NCBI RefSeq assembly: GCF_001458295.1 | Contig: NZ_CYUD01000012.1 | Location: forward strand, 62,001-126,000 | DNA: 64,000 nucleotides | Direction: 5' to 3' | Origin: Ruegeria denitrificans | GTDB lineage: Bacteria > Pseudomonadota > Alphaproteobacteria > Rhodobacterales > Rhodobacteraceae | In this document: in pieces, positions 28,094 to 37,027 of the stretch | Layout of the letters: every line of letters starts with the position of its first letter | How positions within the stretch are numbered: the stretch's first letter is position 1 | Position numbers and translations under genes: made by a program | The notes under the pieces: generated by a model | The model's database searches: none | Seen by the model: the letters and a program-made list of their open reading frames with translations, nothing else | What the model was told of the DNA's origin: nothing

Positions 28094-28214
28094 CATTCGC
28101 AAAGAATGCCCTGAACACAACATGATGTGGGCGACCGCTCTTGCAGGACCTTGCATACGGGTGCTAGGTGAGGCCAGATTAGATAAACGGACCCCTGGCA
28201 GGAGAGGCGGCAGA

Positions 28215-28724
28215 ATGGCCCAATTCCCGAGCAGCTTTGACAAAGACGATCTGCTGAAATGCGCCCGTGGCGAGTTATTCGGCCCCGGTAACGCGCAGCT
28301 ACCTGCTCCACCGATGCTGATGATGGACCGCATCACCGACATTTCGGAAGATGGCGGTGCGCACGGAAAAGGCCATGTGCTGGCCGAATTCGATATTACC
28401 CCGGACCTGTGGTTCTTTGACTGCCACTTTCCCGGCAACCCGATCATGCCTGGCTGTCTTGGGCTGGACGGTCTGTGGCAGCTGACCGGCTTCAACCTGG
28501 GCTGGCGTGGCTGGCAAGGGCGCGGCATGGCCGTGGGCGTGGGCGAGGTCAAACTGACCGGCATGGTGCGCCCGGACCGCAAGATGCTGACCTACAAGAT
28601 TGATTTCAAGAAAGCGATCCAGACCCGCCGCCTGACGATGGGCGTGGCAGATGGTATCGTCGAAGCGGACGGCGAAATGATTTACGACGTCAAAGATATG
28701 AAAGTCGTTCTGTCCGAAGCCTAA
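28215..28724 (+). CDS. fabA: 3-hydroxydecanoyl-ACP dehydratase/isomerase
   Basis: The 169-residue enzyme dehydrates 3-hydroxydecanoyl-ACP and isomerises the trans-2 to cis-3 product, starting unsaturated fatty acid synthesis. The active-site His is in [20 protein letters not shown], whose Asp completes the dyad. Length is normal. The ATG at 28215 follows GGAGAGGCGGCAGA; the longer frame from 27996 is rejected. Together with fabB it marks the FabA/FabB type of anaerobic unsaturated fatty acid synthesis. Confidence 0.96.
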   Translation: MAQFPSSFDKDDLLKCARGELFGPGNAQLPAPPMLMMDRITDISEDGGAHGKGHVLAEFDITPDLWFFDCHFPGNPIMPGCLGLDGLWQLTGFNLGWRGWQGRGMAVGVGEVKLTGMVRPDRKMLTYKIDFKKAIQTRRLTMGVADGIVEADGEMIYDVKDMKVVLSEA

Positions 28725-28755
28725 GCCGGACTGGCTTGAAATAAGGAGCACGCAC

Positions 28756-29985
28756 ATGCGTCGAGTAGTTGTCACCGGTCTGGGGGTTGTCTCTTCCATC
28801 GGGAACAATGCCGAAGAGGTTCTGGCCTCACTCAAGGCTGGGAAATCCGGCATCGTGGCCAATGAACAGATGGTCGAACATGGCTTTCGCAGCCAGATCG
28901 CCGGATCGCTGGATATCGATGTATCCGAGCATGTAGACAAGCGCACCTTGCGCTTCATGGGCCCCGGCGCGGCCTATGCCCATATTGCCATGACCCAGGC
29001 GATTGCCGATTCCGGTCTGAGCGAAGATCAGGTTCAGAACCCGCGTACCGGGCTTGTGGCCGGATCGGGTGGCCCATCAACCAGCGCCATGCTGACCGCG
29101 CATCAGACAGTGCTGAAAACCGGCGCAACCAAGCGGATCGGACCGTTCGCGGTTCCGAAATGCATGTGCTCGACAATTTCCGCGAACCTGGCGACTGCGT
29201 TTAAGATCAAGGGCATCAACTATTCAATCACGTCGGCCTGCTCGACCTCGCTGCATTGCATCGGCAACGCGGCGGAACAGATCATGATGGGCAAGCAGGA
29301 CGTGATGTTTGCCGGCGGTGGCGAAGAACTGGACTGGACGCTGTCCTGCCTGTTCGACGCGATGGGGGCGATGTCCTCGAAATACAACGACACGCCCGAC
29401 AAAGCCTCGCGTGCGTTCGACCAGGATCGCGACGGGTTCGTGATTTCCGGCGGTGGCGGTATCGTCGTGCTTGAGGATCTGGAACACGCATTGGCACGCG
29501 GCGCAAAAATCTATGCCGAAGTGACCGGCTACGCCGCAACCTCGGACGGGCACGACATGGTGGCCCCGTCCGGTGAAGGTGGCGAGCGCGCCATGCGTCT
29601 GGCTATGGCAACCCTGCCCGAAGGCCGCAAGGTCGGCTACATCAACGCCCATGGCACCTCGACCCCGGTCGGCGATGTGGGTGAGGTCGAAGCGGTACGC
29701 CGTATCTTTGGCGAAGGCAACGTGCCCCCGATTTCATCGACCAAGTCGATGACGGGCCACGCACAGGGGGCCGCTGGCGCGCTTGAGGCGGTCTTCTGCC
29801 TGCTGATGCTGCACCATGATTTCATTACTCCGTCGATCAATGTCGACACACTTGCCGAAGGCATCCTGCCCGGTGAAATTGCAACTCAAGTAGTTGAAAA
29901 CGCAGGCTTGGACAGCGTAATGACCAACAGCTTCGGCTTTGGTGGCACGAATGGGTCCATGGTTCTGTCTAAGTATAACGGGTGA
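28756..29985 (+). CDS. fabB: Beta-ketoacyl-ACP synthase I
   Basis: The 409-residue condensing enzyme extends unsaturated acyl-ACPs. The Cys-His-His active site is seen: SACSTSLHCIGNA (Cys), NAHGTSTPVGD and STKSMTGHAQGAAGA. The N-terminal RRVVVTGLGVVSSIGNN is typical. It lies 31 bases after fabA with an AAGGAG site and is overlapped by fabI's possible starts. Confidence 0.95.
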   Translation: MRRVVVTGLGVVSSIGNNAEEVLASLKAGKSGIVANEQMVEHGFRSQIAGSLDIDVSEHVDKRTLRFMGPGAAYAHIAMTQAIADSGLSEDQVQNPRTGLVAGSGGPSTSAMLTAHQTVLKTGATKRIGPFAVPKCMCSTISANLATAFKIKGINYSITSACSTSLHCIGNAAEQIMMGKQDVMFAGGGEELDWTLSCLFDAMGAMSSKYNDTPDKASRAFDQDRDGFVISGGGGIVVLEDLEHALARGAKIYAEVTGYAATSDGHDMVAPSGEGGERAMRLAMATLPEGRKVGYINAHGTSTPVGDVGEVEAVRRIFGEGNVPPISSTKSMTGHAQGAAGALEAVFCLLMLHHDFITPSINVDTLAEGILPGEIATQVVENAGLDSVMTNSFGFGGTNGSMVLSKYNG

Positions 29986-29987
29986 AA

Positions 29988-30782
29988 ATGATGTCGGATC
30001 TTCTCAAGGGCAAACGCGGCCTGATCATGGGCGTGGCAAATGACCGCTCGATTGCGTGGGGCATTGCCAAAGCCATGCACGAAGCCGGCGCAGAGCTGGC
30101 CTTCACCTATCAAGGTGAGGCGTTCGGCAAACGGCTGGAGCCTTTGGCGCAAAGCCTGGGCAGCGATTTCATGGTAGATGCGGATGTCACCGACGACGCC
30201 TCGCTGGACCGCGCGTTCGACGAACTCGGCGCACGTTGGCCCAGCATCGACTTTGTGGTTCACGCGATTGCCTATTCGGACAAATCCGAACTGACGGGCC
30301 GCTTTCTGAACACCACGCGGGCGAATTTCAAGCATTCCATGGATGTCTCGGCCTACTCCTTTATCGAAGTCGCGCGCCGCGCTTACCCGCTGATGAAGGA
30401 CAACGGTGGCTCGCTGCTGACGCTGACCTATCAGGGGTCGAACCGGGTTGTGCCGAATTACAACGTCATGGGCGTGGCCAAAGCGGCGTTGGAATCGGCG
30501 ACGCGCTATCTGGCCAATGATCTGGGCCCCGAAGGCATCCGCGTGAACGCCATCTCACCCGGCCCGATGAAAACGCTGGCCGGTGCGGCCATCGGCGGCG
30601 CGCGCAAGACCTATAAGTTCTGCGATCAGAACGCGCCGATGCGCGCGAATGCAACGCTCGAAGCAGTCGGCGGCACCGCAGTTTACCTGACTTCGGACGC
30701 CGGAGCCTGCACCTCAGGCGAGATCATCCGGGTCGACGGAGGGTTCCACGTTCTGGGCATGCCGCAACCCAATCACATGTGA
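29988..30782 (+). CDS. fabI: Enoyl-ACP reductase (NADH)
   Basis: The 264-residue short-chain dehydrogenase-type enzyme reduces trans-2-enoyl-ACP. Features are the nucleotide-binding GLIMGVANDRSIAWGIAKA and the Y-x6-K catalytic pair in NYNVMGVAKAALES. RVNAISPGPMKTLAGAA is the substrate loop. Start choices are GTG at 29982 or ATG at 29988 or 29991, with no strong ribosome binding site, consistent with translational coupling to fabB, whose stop is at 29985. Confidence 0.93.
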   Translation: MMSDLLKGKRGLIMGVANDRSIAWGIAKAMHEAGAELAFTYQGEAFGKRLEPLAQSLGSDFMVDADVTDDASLDRAFDELGARWPSIDFVVHAIAYSDKSELTGRFLNTTRANFKHSMDVSAYSFIEVARRAYPLMKDNGGSLLTLTYQGSNRVVPNYNVMGVAKAALESATRYLANDLGPEGIRVNAISPGPMKTLAGAAIGGARKTYKFCDQNAPMRANATLEAVGGTAVYLTSDAGACTSGEIIRVDGGFHVLGMPQPNHM

Positions 30783-30841
30783 CCCGATCTTTCCCTGCCC
30801 GTGCCCAGATTTAACCATCTTTCACGGGCACGGATAGCGGC

Positions 30842-31027
30842 ATGAGCAAAGCAGAACAAATCATCGCAACCACCACGCGGGCTTCCCGACGAAAATCGGG
30901 TTTTCTGGGTCAACGCGGCCGGATCGCATTACTGACCCTGACCATGCTGCTGATGCTGTTTGTGTTCTTCACACAGCCGGACGTACGCACAGCCCTAACT
31001 TCCTGGACCAGCCTGACTTCAGGCTGA
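30842..31027 (+). CDS. Small single-helix membrane protein
   Basis: A 61-residue peptide with a basic N terminus (RASRRKSG, RGRIA) and one strong membrane helix (ALLTLTMLLMLFVFFT). The C-terminal 20 residues should lie outside the cytoplasm by the positive-inside rule. No family is recognised. It follows fabI by 59 bases that contain a long imperfect hairpin (CCGTGCCC at 30799 with GGGCACGG at 30826), and it has a weak ribosome binding site. Confidence 0.55.
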   Translation: MSKAEQIIATTTRASRRKSGFLGQRGRIALLTLTMLLMLFVFFTQPDVRTALTSWTSLTSG

Positions 31028-31051
31028 TCCAACAAGCGGGTCAAAACCTGG

Positions 31052-31480
31052 TCAGTTAATCGATACGACCTCGATATCGAAAATCAGATCCTGCCCGGCC
31101 AACGGATGATTGGCATCCAGAGTAACGGTTGCCTCATCCACTTCCACCACCGTCACAGGCAATGCCTGCCCATCCGGTGTCTGCATCTGCAATTGAGTGC
31201 CAAGCTCCAGCGGGATGTCATCCGGTATCCCTTCGCGCGGGATCTGCTGCCGCATCTCCGGGTTGATCGGACCATAGGCATCCACACAGGCAATTTCGAC
31301 ACGCTTTTTCTCGCCGGCCGCCAGACCTGGCATGGCCGTATCCAGACCGGGAATGATCTGACCGGACCCAACCACAAATTCCAGCGGATCGCGCCCTTCG
31401 GAACTGTCGAACACGTTTCCGTCCAGCAAAGAGCCCTTATAGTGGATGCGAACCGTGTCGCCTTGCTTGATCTCGGTCAT
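31052..31480 (-). CDS. FKBP-type peptidyl-prolyl isomerase (SlyD-like)
   Basis: The 142-residue protein has the FKBP domain with an insert-in-flap, as in SlyD/FkpB: QGDTVRIHYKGSLLDGNVFDSS, FVVGSGQIIPGLDTAMPGL and LTLDANHPLAGQDLIFDIEV-type ending. It is a cytosolic prolyl isomerase/chaperone. It lacks the His-rich tail that binds nickel in E. coli SlyD. The Met at 31480 is preferred over the long frame to 31621. It diverges from the HAD gene. Confidence 0.9.
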   Translation of the reverse strand: MTEIKQGDTVRIHYKGSLLDGNVFDSSEGRDPLEFVVGSGQIIPGLDTAMPGLAAGEKKRVEIACVDAYGPINPEMRQQIPREGIPDDIPLELGTQLQMQTPDGQALPVTVVEVDEATVTLDANHPLAGQDLIFDIEVVSIN

Positions 31481-31607
31481 AAGTGGCCTCCGGCCGTAAA
31501 TAAATTGAGCGGCCAACCCTAGGGGGTGACACGGTATTGTAAACCCTTCCCTCTTTTGTGCCTGCAACTCTTGTGCCAACCTGCGCCCAATTGAGGGAGG
31601 GGAATTG

Positions 31608-32294
31608 ATGCCGATCACCACTTGCGTATTCGACGCCTATGGCACGTTGTTCGACGTGGCCGCCGCCGCACGGCAAGCCGCCGCCGAACCCGGATTCGAG
31701 AAGCTGCAACAGAAATGGCCCGAACTGGCCAATCACTGGCGGCTGAAACAGTTGCAATACACGTGGCTGCGCGCGATCACCGATGCCCACGCCGATTTCT
31801 GGGACGTTACACAGGACGGTCTGGACTGGGCGTTGGAAGCCACCGGGCTTGAGGGCGCCCCAACCCTGCGCCAGCGTCTGTTAGATCTGTATTGGGAATT
31901 GCAGGCCTATCCGGAAGTGCCCCAGATGCTGACGGCCCTGAAAGAGGGTGGTCTGAACACCGCGATTCTGTCCAATGGATCGCCGCCCATGTTGGATGGT
32001 GCCGTGCAATCGGCAGGGATTGGAGGCGTGCTGGACGATGTGCTGTCGGTCGAAAGCGTCGGCGTCTTCAAACCGCACTCCAGTGTCTACGATCTTGTGC
32101 AGCAGCGCTTCGGTTGCGCCCGTGACGAAGTGCTTTTTGTCAGCTCGAACGGTTGGGACGCTGCCGGTGCCAGCGGGTATGGGTTCACGACCGCTTGGGT
32201 TAATCGCGCGAACGAGCCAATGGACCGCTTGCCATGGAAGCCTGCGCATGTTCTGTCCGATCTGACGACGATCCCTCAACTGGCCGGTCTTTAA
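31608..32294 (+). CDS. Haloacid dehalogenase type II (HAD superfamily)
   Basis: The 228-residue protein has the HAD nucleophile in VFDAYGTLFD, motif II Ser in ILSNGSPPML, Lys in FKPHSSVYDLV and the acidic SSNGWDAAGA motif. Together these fit (S)-2-haloacid dehalogenases, which displace halide from short 2-haloacids. ATG at 31608 is used instead of the TTG just upstream. It overlaps the next gene (TAATG). Confidence 0.88.
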   Translation: MPITTCVFDAYGTLFDVAAAARQAAAEPGFEKLQQKWPELANHWRLKQLQYTWLRAITDAHADFWDVTQDGLDWALEATGLEGAPTLRQRLLDLYWELQAYPEVPQMLTALKEGGLNTAILSNGSPPMLDGAVQSAGIGGVLDDVLSVESVGVFKPHSSVYDLVQQRFGCARDEVLFVSSNGWDAAGASGYGFTTAWVNRANEPMDRLPWKPAHVLSDLTTIPQLAGL

Positions 32295-33121
32295 TGGCTT
32301 TTTTCACTACCTCTGACGACAGGCGTATTTTCTTCGAAGACACCGGGACCGGCACCCCAGTGCTGTGCCTTGCCGGGCTGACCCGCAACAGCAGGGATTT
32401 CGCGTTCCTGGCACCGCATATCACCGATTTACGGATGATCACGATGGATTACCGGGGGCGCGGGCAATCGGACCATGACCCCGACTATATAAACTACAAC
32501 ATCATCCGCGAATCCCTTGATGTGGTCGAATTGCTGGATCATCTGGGCCTGGACCGCGTTGCTATTTTGGGCACATCTCGAGGCGGGTTGATTGCCATGA
32601 CGCTGGCCGTCAGCCATCCCGAACGGCTTTCCGGAGTGGTTCTGAATGACGTCGGCCCCGTGATCGAATCCGTGGGTATTGCCAAGATCATGGAGTATGT
32701 GGGCAAGCAGCCGGTCTCAAAAACTTATGACGAGGCCGCATTGGTCTTGCAACAGGCGATGGAGCAGCAATTCCCCGGTGTTTCGCTGGCCCGTTGGCGA
32801 CAACAGGCGGATTTCCAGTACGAACAGACCCAAAACGGCCTGACCCTGCGCTATGACCCGGCCTTGCGGACGGCGCTTCTTGAACAGGCTGCAGCAGGTA
32901 CGCCCCCGGATTTATGGATGTTCTTCGAAGCCCTGCGCGGCATACCCACCGGAGTCATTCGGGGTGCAAACTCAGATGTGCTCGGCAAAGATACGCTGGC
33001 CGAGATGCACAAACGTCACTCCGGTCTTATCTCTGCAGAAATACCAGATCGCGGCCACGTACCTTTTCTGGACGAACCGCAGTCTTTGGCCCTTATCCGC
33101 AATGTACTGGACACCGCATGA
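32294..33121 (+). CDS. Alpha/beta hydrolase
   Basis: This 275-residue alpha/beta-hydrolase fold protein has the nucleophile elbow GTSRGGLIAM, an oxyanion strand LCLAGLTRNSRDF, and a terminal His in IPDRGHVPFLDEP. The catalytic acid is likely in the GANSDVL segment. The substrate is unknown. ATG overlaps the HAD stop (TAATG), and its own stop overlaps the dehydratase start (ATGA), so all three are coupled. Confidence 0.88.
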   Translation: MAFFTTSDDRRIFFEDTGTGTPVLCLAGLTRNSRDFAFLAPHITDLRMITMDYRGRGQSDHDPDYINYNIIRESLDVVELLDHLGLDRVAILGTSRGGLIAMTLAVSHPERLSGVVLNDVGPVIESVGIAKIMEYVGKQPVSKTYDEAALVLQQAMEQQFPGVSLARWRQQADFQYEQTQNGLTLRYDPALRTALLEQAAAGTPPDLWMFFEALRGIPTGVIRGANSDVLGKDTLAEMHKRHSGLISAEIPDRGHVPFLDEPQSLALIRNVLDTA

Positions 33122-34092
33122 GCACGTTGGAGATGATCGAAGCCGCCGCTGACCGACTGCATGGCCACGTTCGGGAAACGCCGCTGTTGACGTCGCCATT
33201 TCTGGACGAACTGGCGGGGCGTCGGGTGCTGGTAAAACCAGAATGCCTACAACATACTGGCAGCTTTAAGTTTCGCGGCGCGTGGTCGGCAATTTCCGCA
33301 CTGAACGCCAAGGAACTAAAACGCGGCGTGATCGCCTATTCCTCGGGCAATCACGCGCAGGGCGTGGCCCTGGCCGCAACACGGCACGGCATTTCGTCGG
33401 TGATCATCATGCCCTTGGATGCGCCGCAGCTAAAGATCGACAACACGCGCGCACTGGGGGGCGAGGTCGTCCTGTATGATCGCGCCAATGAAAGCCGCGA
33501 AGAGATTGGTGAGGCTTTGGCCAACGAACGCGGCCTGACCTTGATTCGCCCTTATGATGAGCCGCTGGTGATTGCCGGTCAGGGCACCACCGGTCTAGAA
33601 CTTGCCCGGCAAGCGGCAGAACTGGACGTTGATCGGGGGGATGTTCTGGTTTGCTGTGGCGGCGGCGGGCTAACCTCGGGGATAGCGTTGGCGCTGGAAG
33701 GTCACGCACCCGGACTACGCGCCCGCCCCTGTGAGCCAGAGGGGTTCGATGACGTTAAACGCTCTTTGGCCACCGGGCAGATCCAGAACAACAACGCCGC
33801 TGCGGGCAATATCTGCGACGCCATCCTGACGCCTCAGCCTGGCGACATCACCTTTCCGATCCTGAAACGCTTGTGCGGTCCGGGCCTGTCAGTCACCGAA
33901 GAGGAAGCGATGCGCGCCATGGCCCTGGCTTTTTTGCGCCTGAAAATCGTGCTGGAACCGGGTGGCGCGGTTTCGTTGGCTTCGGCACTTTTCCGCAAGG
34001 ACGAAATCGAAGGCGACGCGGTGATCGTCGTGGCCTCGGGCGGAAATACCGACGCAGAAGTATTTGGAAAAGCTCTGGAATTCCTGACCTGA
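33118..34092 (+). CDS. Threonine/serine dehydratase-type PLP enzyme
   Basis: The 324-residue fold-type II PLP enzyme has the PLP Lys in HTGSFKFRGAWSA, the Gly-rich phosphate loop CGGGGLTSGIALA and SSGNHAQGVALAA. It lacks the C-terminal ACT domains of biosynthetic IlvA, so it is the catabolic or hydroxyaspartate dehydratase-like short form. Substrates could be Thr, Ser or 3-hydroxyaspartate. ATGA overlap with the hydrolase indicates an operon. Confidence 0.88.
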   Translation: MSTLEMIEAAADRLHGHVRETPLLTSPFLDELAGRRVLVKPECLQHTGSFKFRGAWSAISALNAKELKRGVIAYSSGNHAQGVALAATRHGISSVIIMPLDAPQLKIDNTRALGGEVVLYDRANESREEIGEALANERGLTLIRPYDEPLVIAGQGTTGLELARQAAELDVDRGDVLVCCGGGGLTSGIALALEGHAPGLRARPCEPEGFDDVKRSLATGQIQNNNAAAGNICDAILTPQPGDITFPILKRLCGPGLSVTEEEAMRAMALAFLRLKIVLEPGGAVSLASALFRKDEIEGDAVIVVASGGNTDAEVFGKALEFLT

Positions 34093-34151
34093 CAATGATC
34101 ATAGCTTAGGTCAACCTGATACTTTAAAGTGTGGCGACAGGGGATTGGGTC

Positions 34152-34940
34152 ATGCAAATCGCAGATATTGGAGAGGTGCAGCTGCACTACCGCGTCGATG
34201 GTGATCCAAACGGCGCGCCCATTGTATTTGCCAATTCGCTGGGGACCGATCTGCGTCTTTGGGACGCGATGTTACCCCATCTGCCGGCCGGTCTTCGGAT
34301 CATCCGATATGACAAGCGCGGGCATGGCCTGTCGTCACAACCGCCTGCCCCGTATTCCATGGGGGCACTGGTGCGTGATGCCGAGGCATTGCTGGATCTT
34401 CTGGACGTTCGCGATTGTGTCTTTGTCGGCCTGTCCATCGGCGGGTTGATTGCGCAGGGGTTGGCGGTCAAGCGCATGGATCAGGTTCGGGCGCTGGTCC
34501 TGTCGAACACCGCCGCCAAGATCGGCATCCCCTCAATCTGGCAGGACCGCATGGATGCAGTGCAGCAAGGCGGTATCGAAGCACTGGCCGATGCAACGAT
34601 GGAGCGGTGGTTTTCGAAGAGCTTCCGCACCACCCCAGACCACTTGCTGTGGCGCAACATGATGGTGCGACAACCCGTCGACGGTTATCTCGGTTGCTGC
34701 GCTGCAATTTCGGGTACGGATTTTTACACCCCGACCAGCGGCCTGCGCCTGCCGACGCTAGGCATCGCCGGCAGCGAGGACGGCTCGACCCCGCCGGACC
34801 TGGTGCGCGAAACCATCGAGTTAATCCCTGGGTCGAAATTCGAATTGATGCGCCGGGCCGGTCACCTGCCCTGTGTTGAACAACCGGCAGAATACGCGGC
34901 CCTGCTGCGAGATTTTCTGACCGATATTGGACATATTTGA
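34152..34940 (+). CDS. pcaD: 3-oxoadipate enol-lactonase
   Basis: The 262-residue alpha/beta hydrolase matches PcaD: PIVFANSLGTDLRLWD, YDKRGHGLSS, nucleophile elbow GLSIGGLIAQGLA, and the His in RAGHLPCVEQP. It hydrolyses 3-oxoadipate enol-lactone in the protocatechuate branch. Other pca genes are not in the window, so a broader esterase role is possible. The ATG at 34152 is used over the GTG-started frame at 34131. Confidence 0.8.
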   Translation: MQIADIGEVQLHYRVDGDPNGAPIVFANSLGTDLRLWDAMLPHLPAGLRIIRYDKRGHGLSSQPPAPYSMGALVRDAEALLDLLDVRDCVFVGLSIGGLIAQGLAVKRMDQVRALVLSNTAAKIGIPSIWQDRMDAVQQGGIEALADATMERWFSKSFRTTPDHLLWRNMMVRQPVDGYLGCCAAISGTDFYTPTSGLRLPTLGIAGSEDGSTPPDLVRETIELIPGSKFELMRRAGHLPCVEQPAEYAALLRDFLTDIGHI

Positions 34941-34952
34941 AGGAGCACAGTT

Positions 34953-35675
34953 TTGGCAGATTTTCTGTTGGTCCATGGATCCTGTCATGGCGCCTGGTGC
35001 TGGCGCGATATGATCCCCGCCCTGACGGCATTAGGGCATACGGCACGTGCGATTGACCTGCCCAGCCACGGCTCGGACCCGACATCGATTGCCGATGTCA
35101 CGCTGGACAGTTGCCGCGATACGGTTCTGTCGGCCTCGACCCCGCAAACGATTATCGTTGGTCATTCCTGGGGCGGCTATCCCGTCAGCGCCGCCGCCGA
35201 GACCACCCCGGACGCCATGCGTGCCCTGATTTATCTATGCGCCTATGTTCCGCAAGATGGCCTTTCGATGGTTGAGATGCGCAAACGAGCCCCGCGCCAA
35301 CTGATCGTCGACGCTGTAGAAAAATCAACCGATGGCCTGTCTTACACGGTCAGACCTGATATGGTGCATGACCTGTTCTATCATGACTGCCCACCTGAAA
35401 CCGTGCCTTATGCCCTTGCGCGCATGTGTCCACAGCCCATCGCACCGCAGGAAACTCCGCTGTTCGTGTCTGATAATTTCGCACGCGTCCCCAAGGCCTA
35501 TATCCGAGCCACGGACGACCATACGATCCCAACCGAATACGAAGAACAGATGAGCCACGTCGCGCCCAAGGGATTGAGGGCAGATATCAACAGCTCACAT
35601 TCTCCGTTCTTCTCCCATCCCCGCCTTCTGTCCGAAATCCTGGACGATCTGGAGCAGAAATTACCGGCGGTATAA
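34953..35675 (+). CDS. Alpha/beta hydrolase, methylesterase/hydroxynitrile-lyase-like
   Basis: The 240-residue protein has the order DFLLVHGSCHGAWCW, nucleophile elbow VGHSWGGYP, an acid region KAYIRATDDHTIP and the His in NSSHSPFFSHP. This is the plant methylesterase/hydroxynitrile lyase-like group (EstC-type) of bacteria. The start is TTG at 34953 with AAGGAG ten bases before it, 12 bases after the PcaD stop. It has no signal peptide. Confidence 0.85.
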   Translation: MADFLLVHGSCHGAWCWRDMIPALTALGHTARAIDLPSHGSDPTSIADVTLDSCRDTVLSASTPQTIIVGHSWGGYPVSAAAETTPDAMRALIYLCAYVPQDGLSMVEMRKRAPRQLIVDAVEKSTDGLSYTVRPDMVHDLFYHDCPPETVPYALARMCPQPIAPQETPLFVSDNFARVPKAYIRATDDHTIPTEYEEQMSHVAPKGLRADINSSHSPFFSHPRLLSEILDDLEQKLPAV

Positions 35676-35746
35676 CCTGACGTCACAGACGCTTCACACG
35701 TGAACCAAGCGTGTTAGGGTCCGAGTGAATCTCACGAGCGGTTTCC

Positions 35747-36946
35747 ATGCGTCTGCCTTTTCTTTTCGTTCTCGGTACGGTCATGATCGACGCCATGGGC
35801 ATCGGTCTGGTGTTGCCCATCATGCCGGACCTGATTGTTCAGGTTCAGGGCGGCACCCTGGCCGACGCGGCTATCTGGGGCGGCGTACTTAGCACCGCCT
35901 TTGCCGCGATGCAGTTCGTTTTCGGGCCGATCCTAGGCAATCTGTCCGACGCCTATGGCAGGCGCACAGTTTTGCTGGTGTCCTTGTTTGTCATGTCCTT
36001 GGATTATGTAGTGATGGCGATTGCGGGCAGCATCTGGCTGTTGCTGGCCGGGCGTATCGTGGGTGGTATCACTGCGGCCACCCATGCCACCGCAGCAGCG
36101 TTCATGGCGGATGTCTCGAAACCGCATGAAAAGGCGGCGAATTTCGGCCTGTTGGGGGCTGCCTTCGGGGTGGGGTTCGTGCTGGGCCCGGTCATCGGCG
36201 GACTGCTGAGCGAATACGGAACCCGCGCACCATTTTGGGCGGCAGCTGCTTTGTCGGCACTAACTTTCCTGACCGGTCTGCTGGTGATGCCGGAAACGGT
36301 GACTGACAAAACCCGCCGCGCATTCAGTCTACGCCGCGCAAATCCTGTGAACTCTCTGCGCGCCATCGCTTCCCTGCCCGGTATCCGCCCAATGCTGTGG
36401 GTCTATTTCCTCTATTCGGTATCCATCTACGTCTACCCTGCGATCTGGGCCTATTTCACAACTGAACGGTTCGGCTGGTCGCCGCAAATGATTGGCCTGT
36501 CATTGGGCGTATACGGGATCGCCATGGCTGCGGTGCAAGGTGGACTGATCCGTCCCGCAACCCGATATCTGGGCGAGCGAGGGACGATCATCTACGGTAT
36601 GGGCTTCGAGTTTGTTAGCTTCCTGCTGCTGGCCTTTCTGACCAATGGTTTCATCGCCCTGATGCTGATCCCAATCACCGCCGCCGGAGCGGTTGTGACC
36701 CCCGCCTTGCAGGCCCTAACTTCCCGCGCCACCCCGGATTCGCAACAAGGTGAGCTGCAGGGTGTACTTACCTCGCTGCATGCGCTGTCGATGGTGATCT
36801 CACCGCTGGTCATGACCAGCGTGTTTGCGCATTTCGCCAAACCTGATGCCCCGATCTACTTACCCGGCGCTCCATTCCTGCTGGCTCTGCTGCTGATGGT
36901 CGTCGGATTTTCCCTGTTTTTGCGCTCGCGCCCTGTCGTGGCGTAA
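35747..36946 (+). CDS. MFS exporter, TetA-like
   Basis: The 399-residue major-facilitator protein has 12 predicted helices. Motif A-like NLSDAYGRRTVLL follows helix 2, and an antiporter-type motif C (GAAFGVGFVLGPVIGGLL) lies in helix 5, indicating drug/H+ export of the Tet(A)/Bcr type. That it exports tetracycline is not shown by sequence. It follows the hydrolase by 71 bases. Confidence 0.88.
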   Translation: MRLPFLFVLGTVMIDAMGIGLVLPIMPDLIVQVQGGTLADAAIWGGVLSTAFAAMQFVFGPILGNLSDAYGRRTVLLVSLFVMSLDYVVMAIAGSIWLLLAGRIVGGITAATHATAAAFMADVSKPHEKAANFGLLGAAFGVGFVLGPVIGGLLSEYGTRAPFWAAAALSALTFLTGLLVMPETVTDKTRRAFSLRRANPVNSLRAIASLPGIRPMLWVYFLYSVSIYVYPAIWAYFTTERFGWSPQMIGLSLGVYGIAMAAVQGGLIRPATRYLGERGTIIYGMGFEFVSFLLLAFLTNGFIALMLIPITAAGAVVTPALQALTSRATPDSQQGELQGVLTSLHALSMVISPLVMTSVFAHFAKPDAPIYLPGAPFLLALLLMVVGFSLFLRSRPVVA

Positions 36947-37027
36947 CAACGACCTCAGGATGACGGTTTCCGTCTTGCGGCAAGCAATTTCCCGCGCCAC
37001 CGTGACCAAAAGGGAGTGAGAGACCAC

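Noticed and set aside
30798..30833. CCGTGCCC/GGGCACGG repeat after fabI as terminator
   Set aside because: The 19-base loop and absence of a T-run make a rho-independent terminator unlikely.
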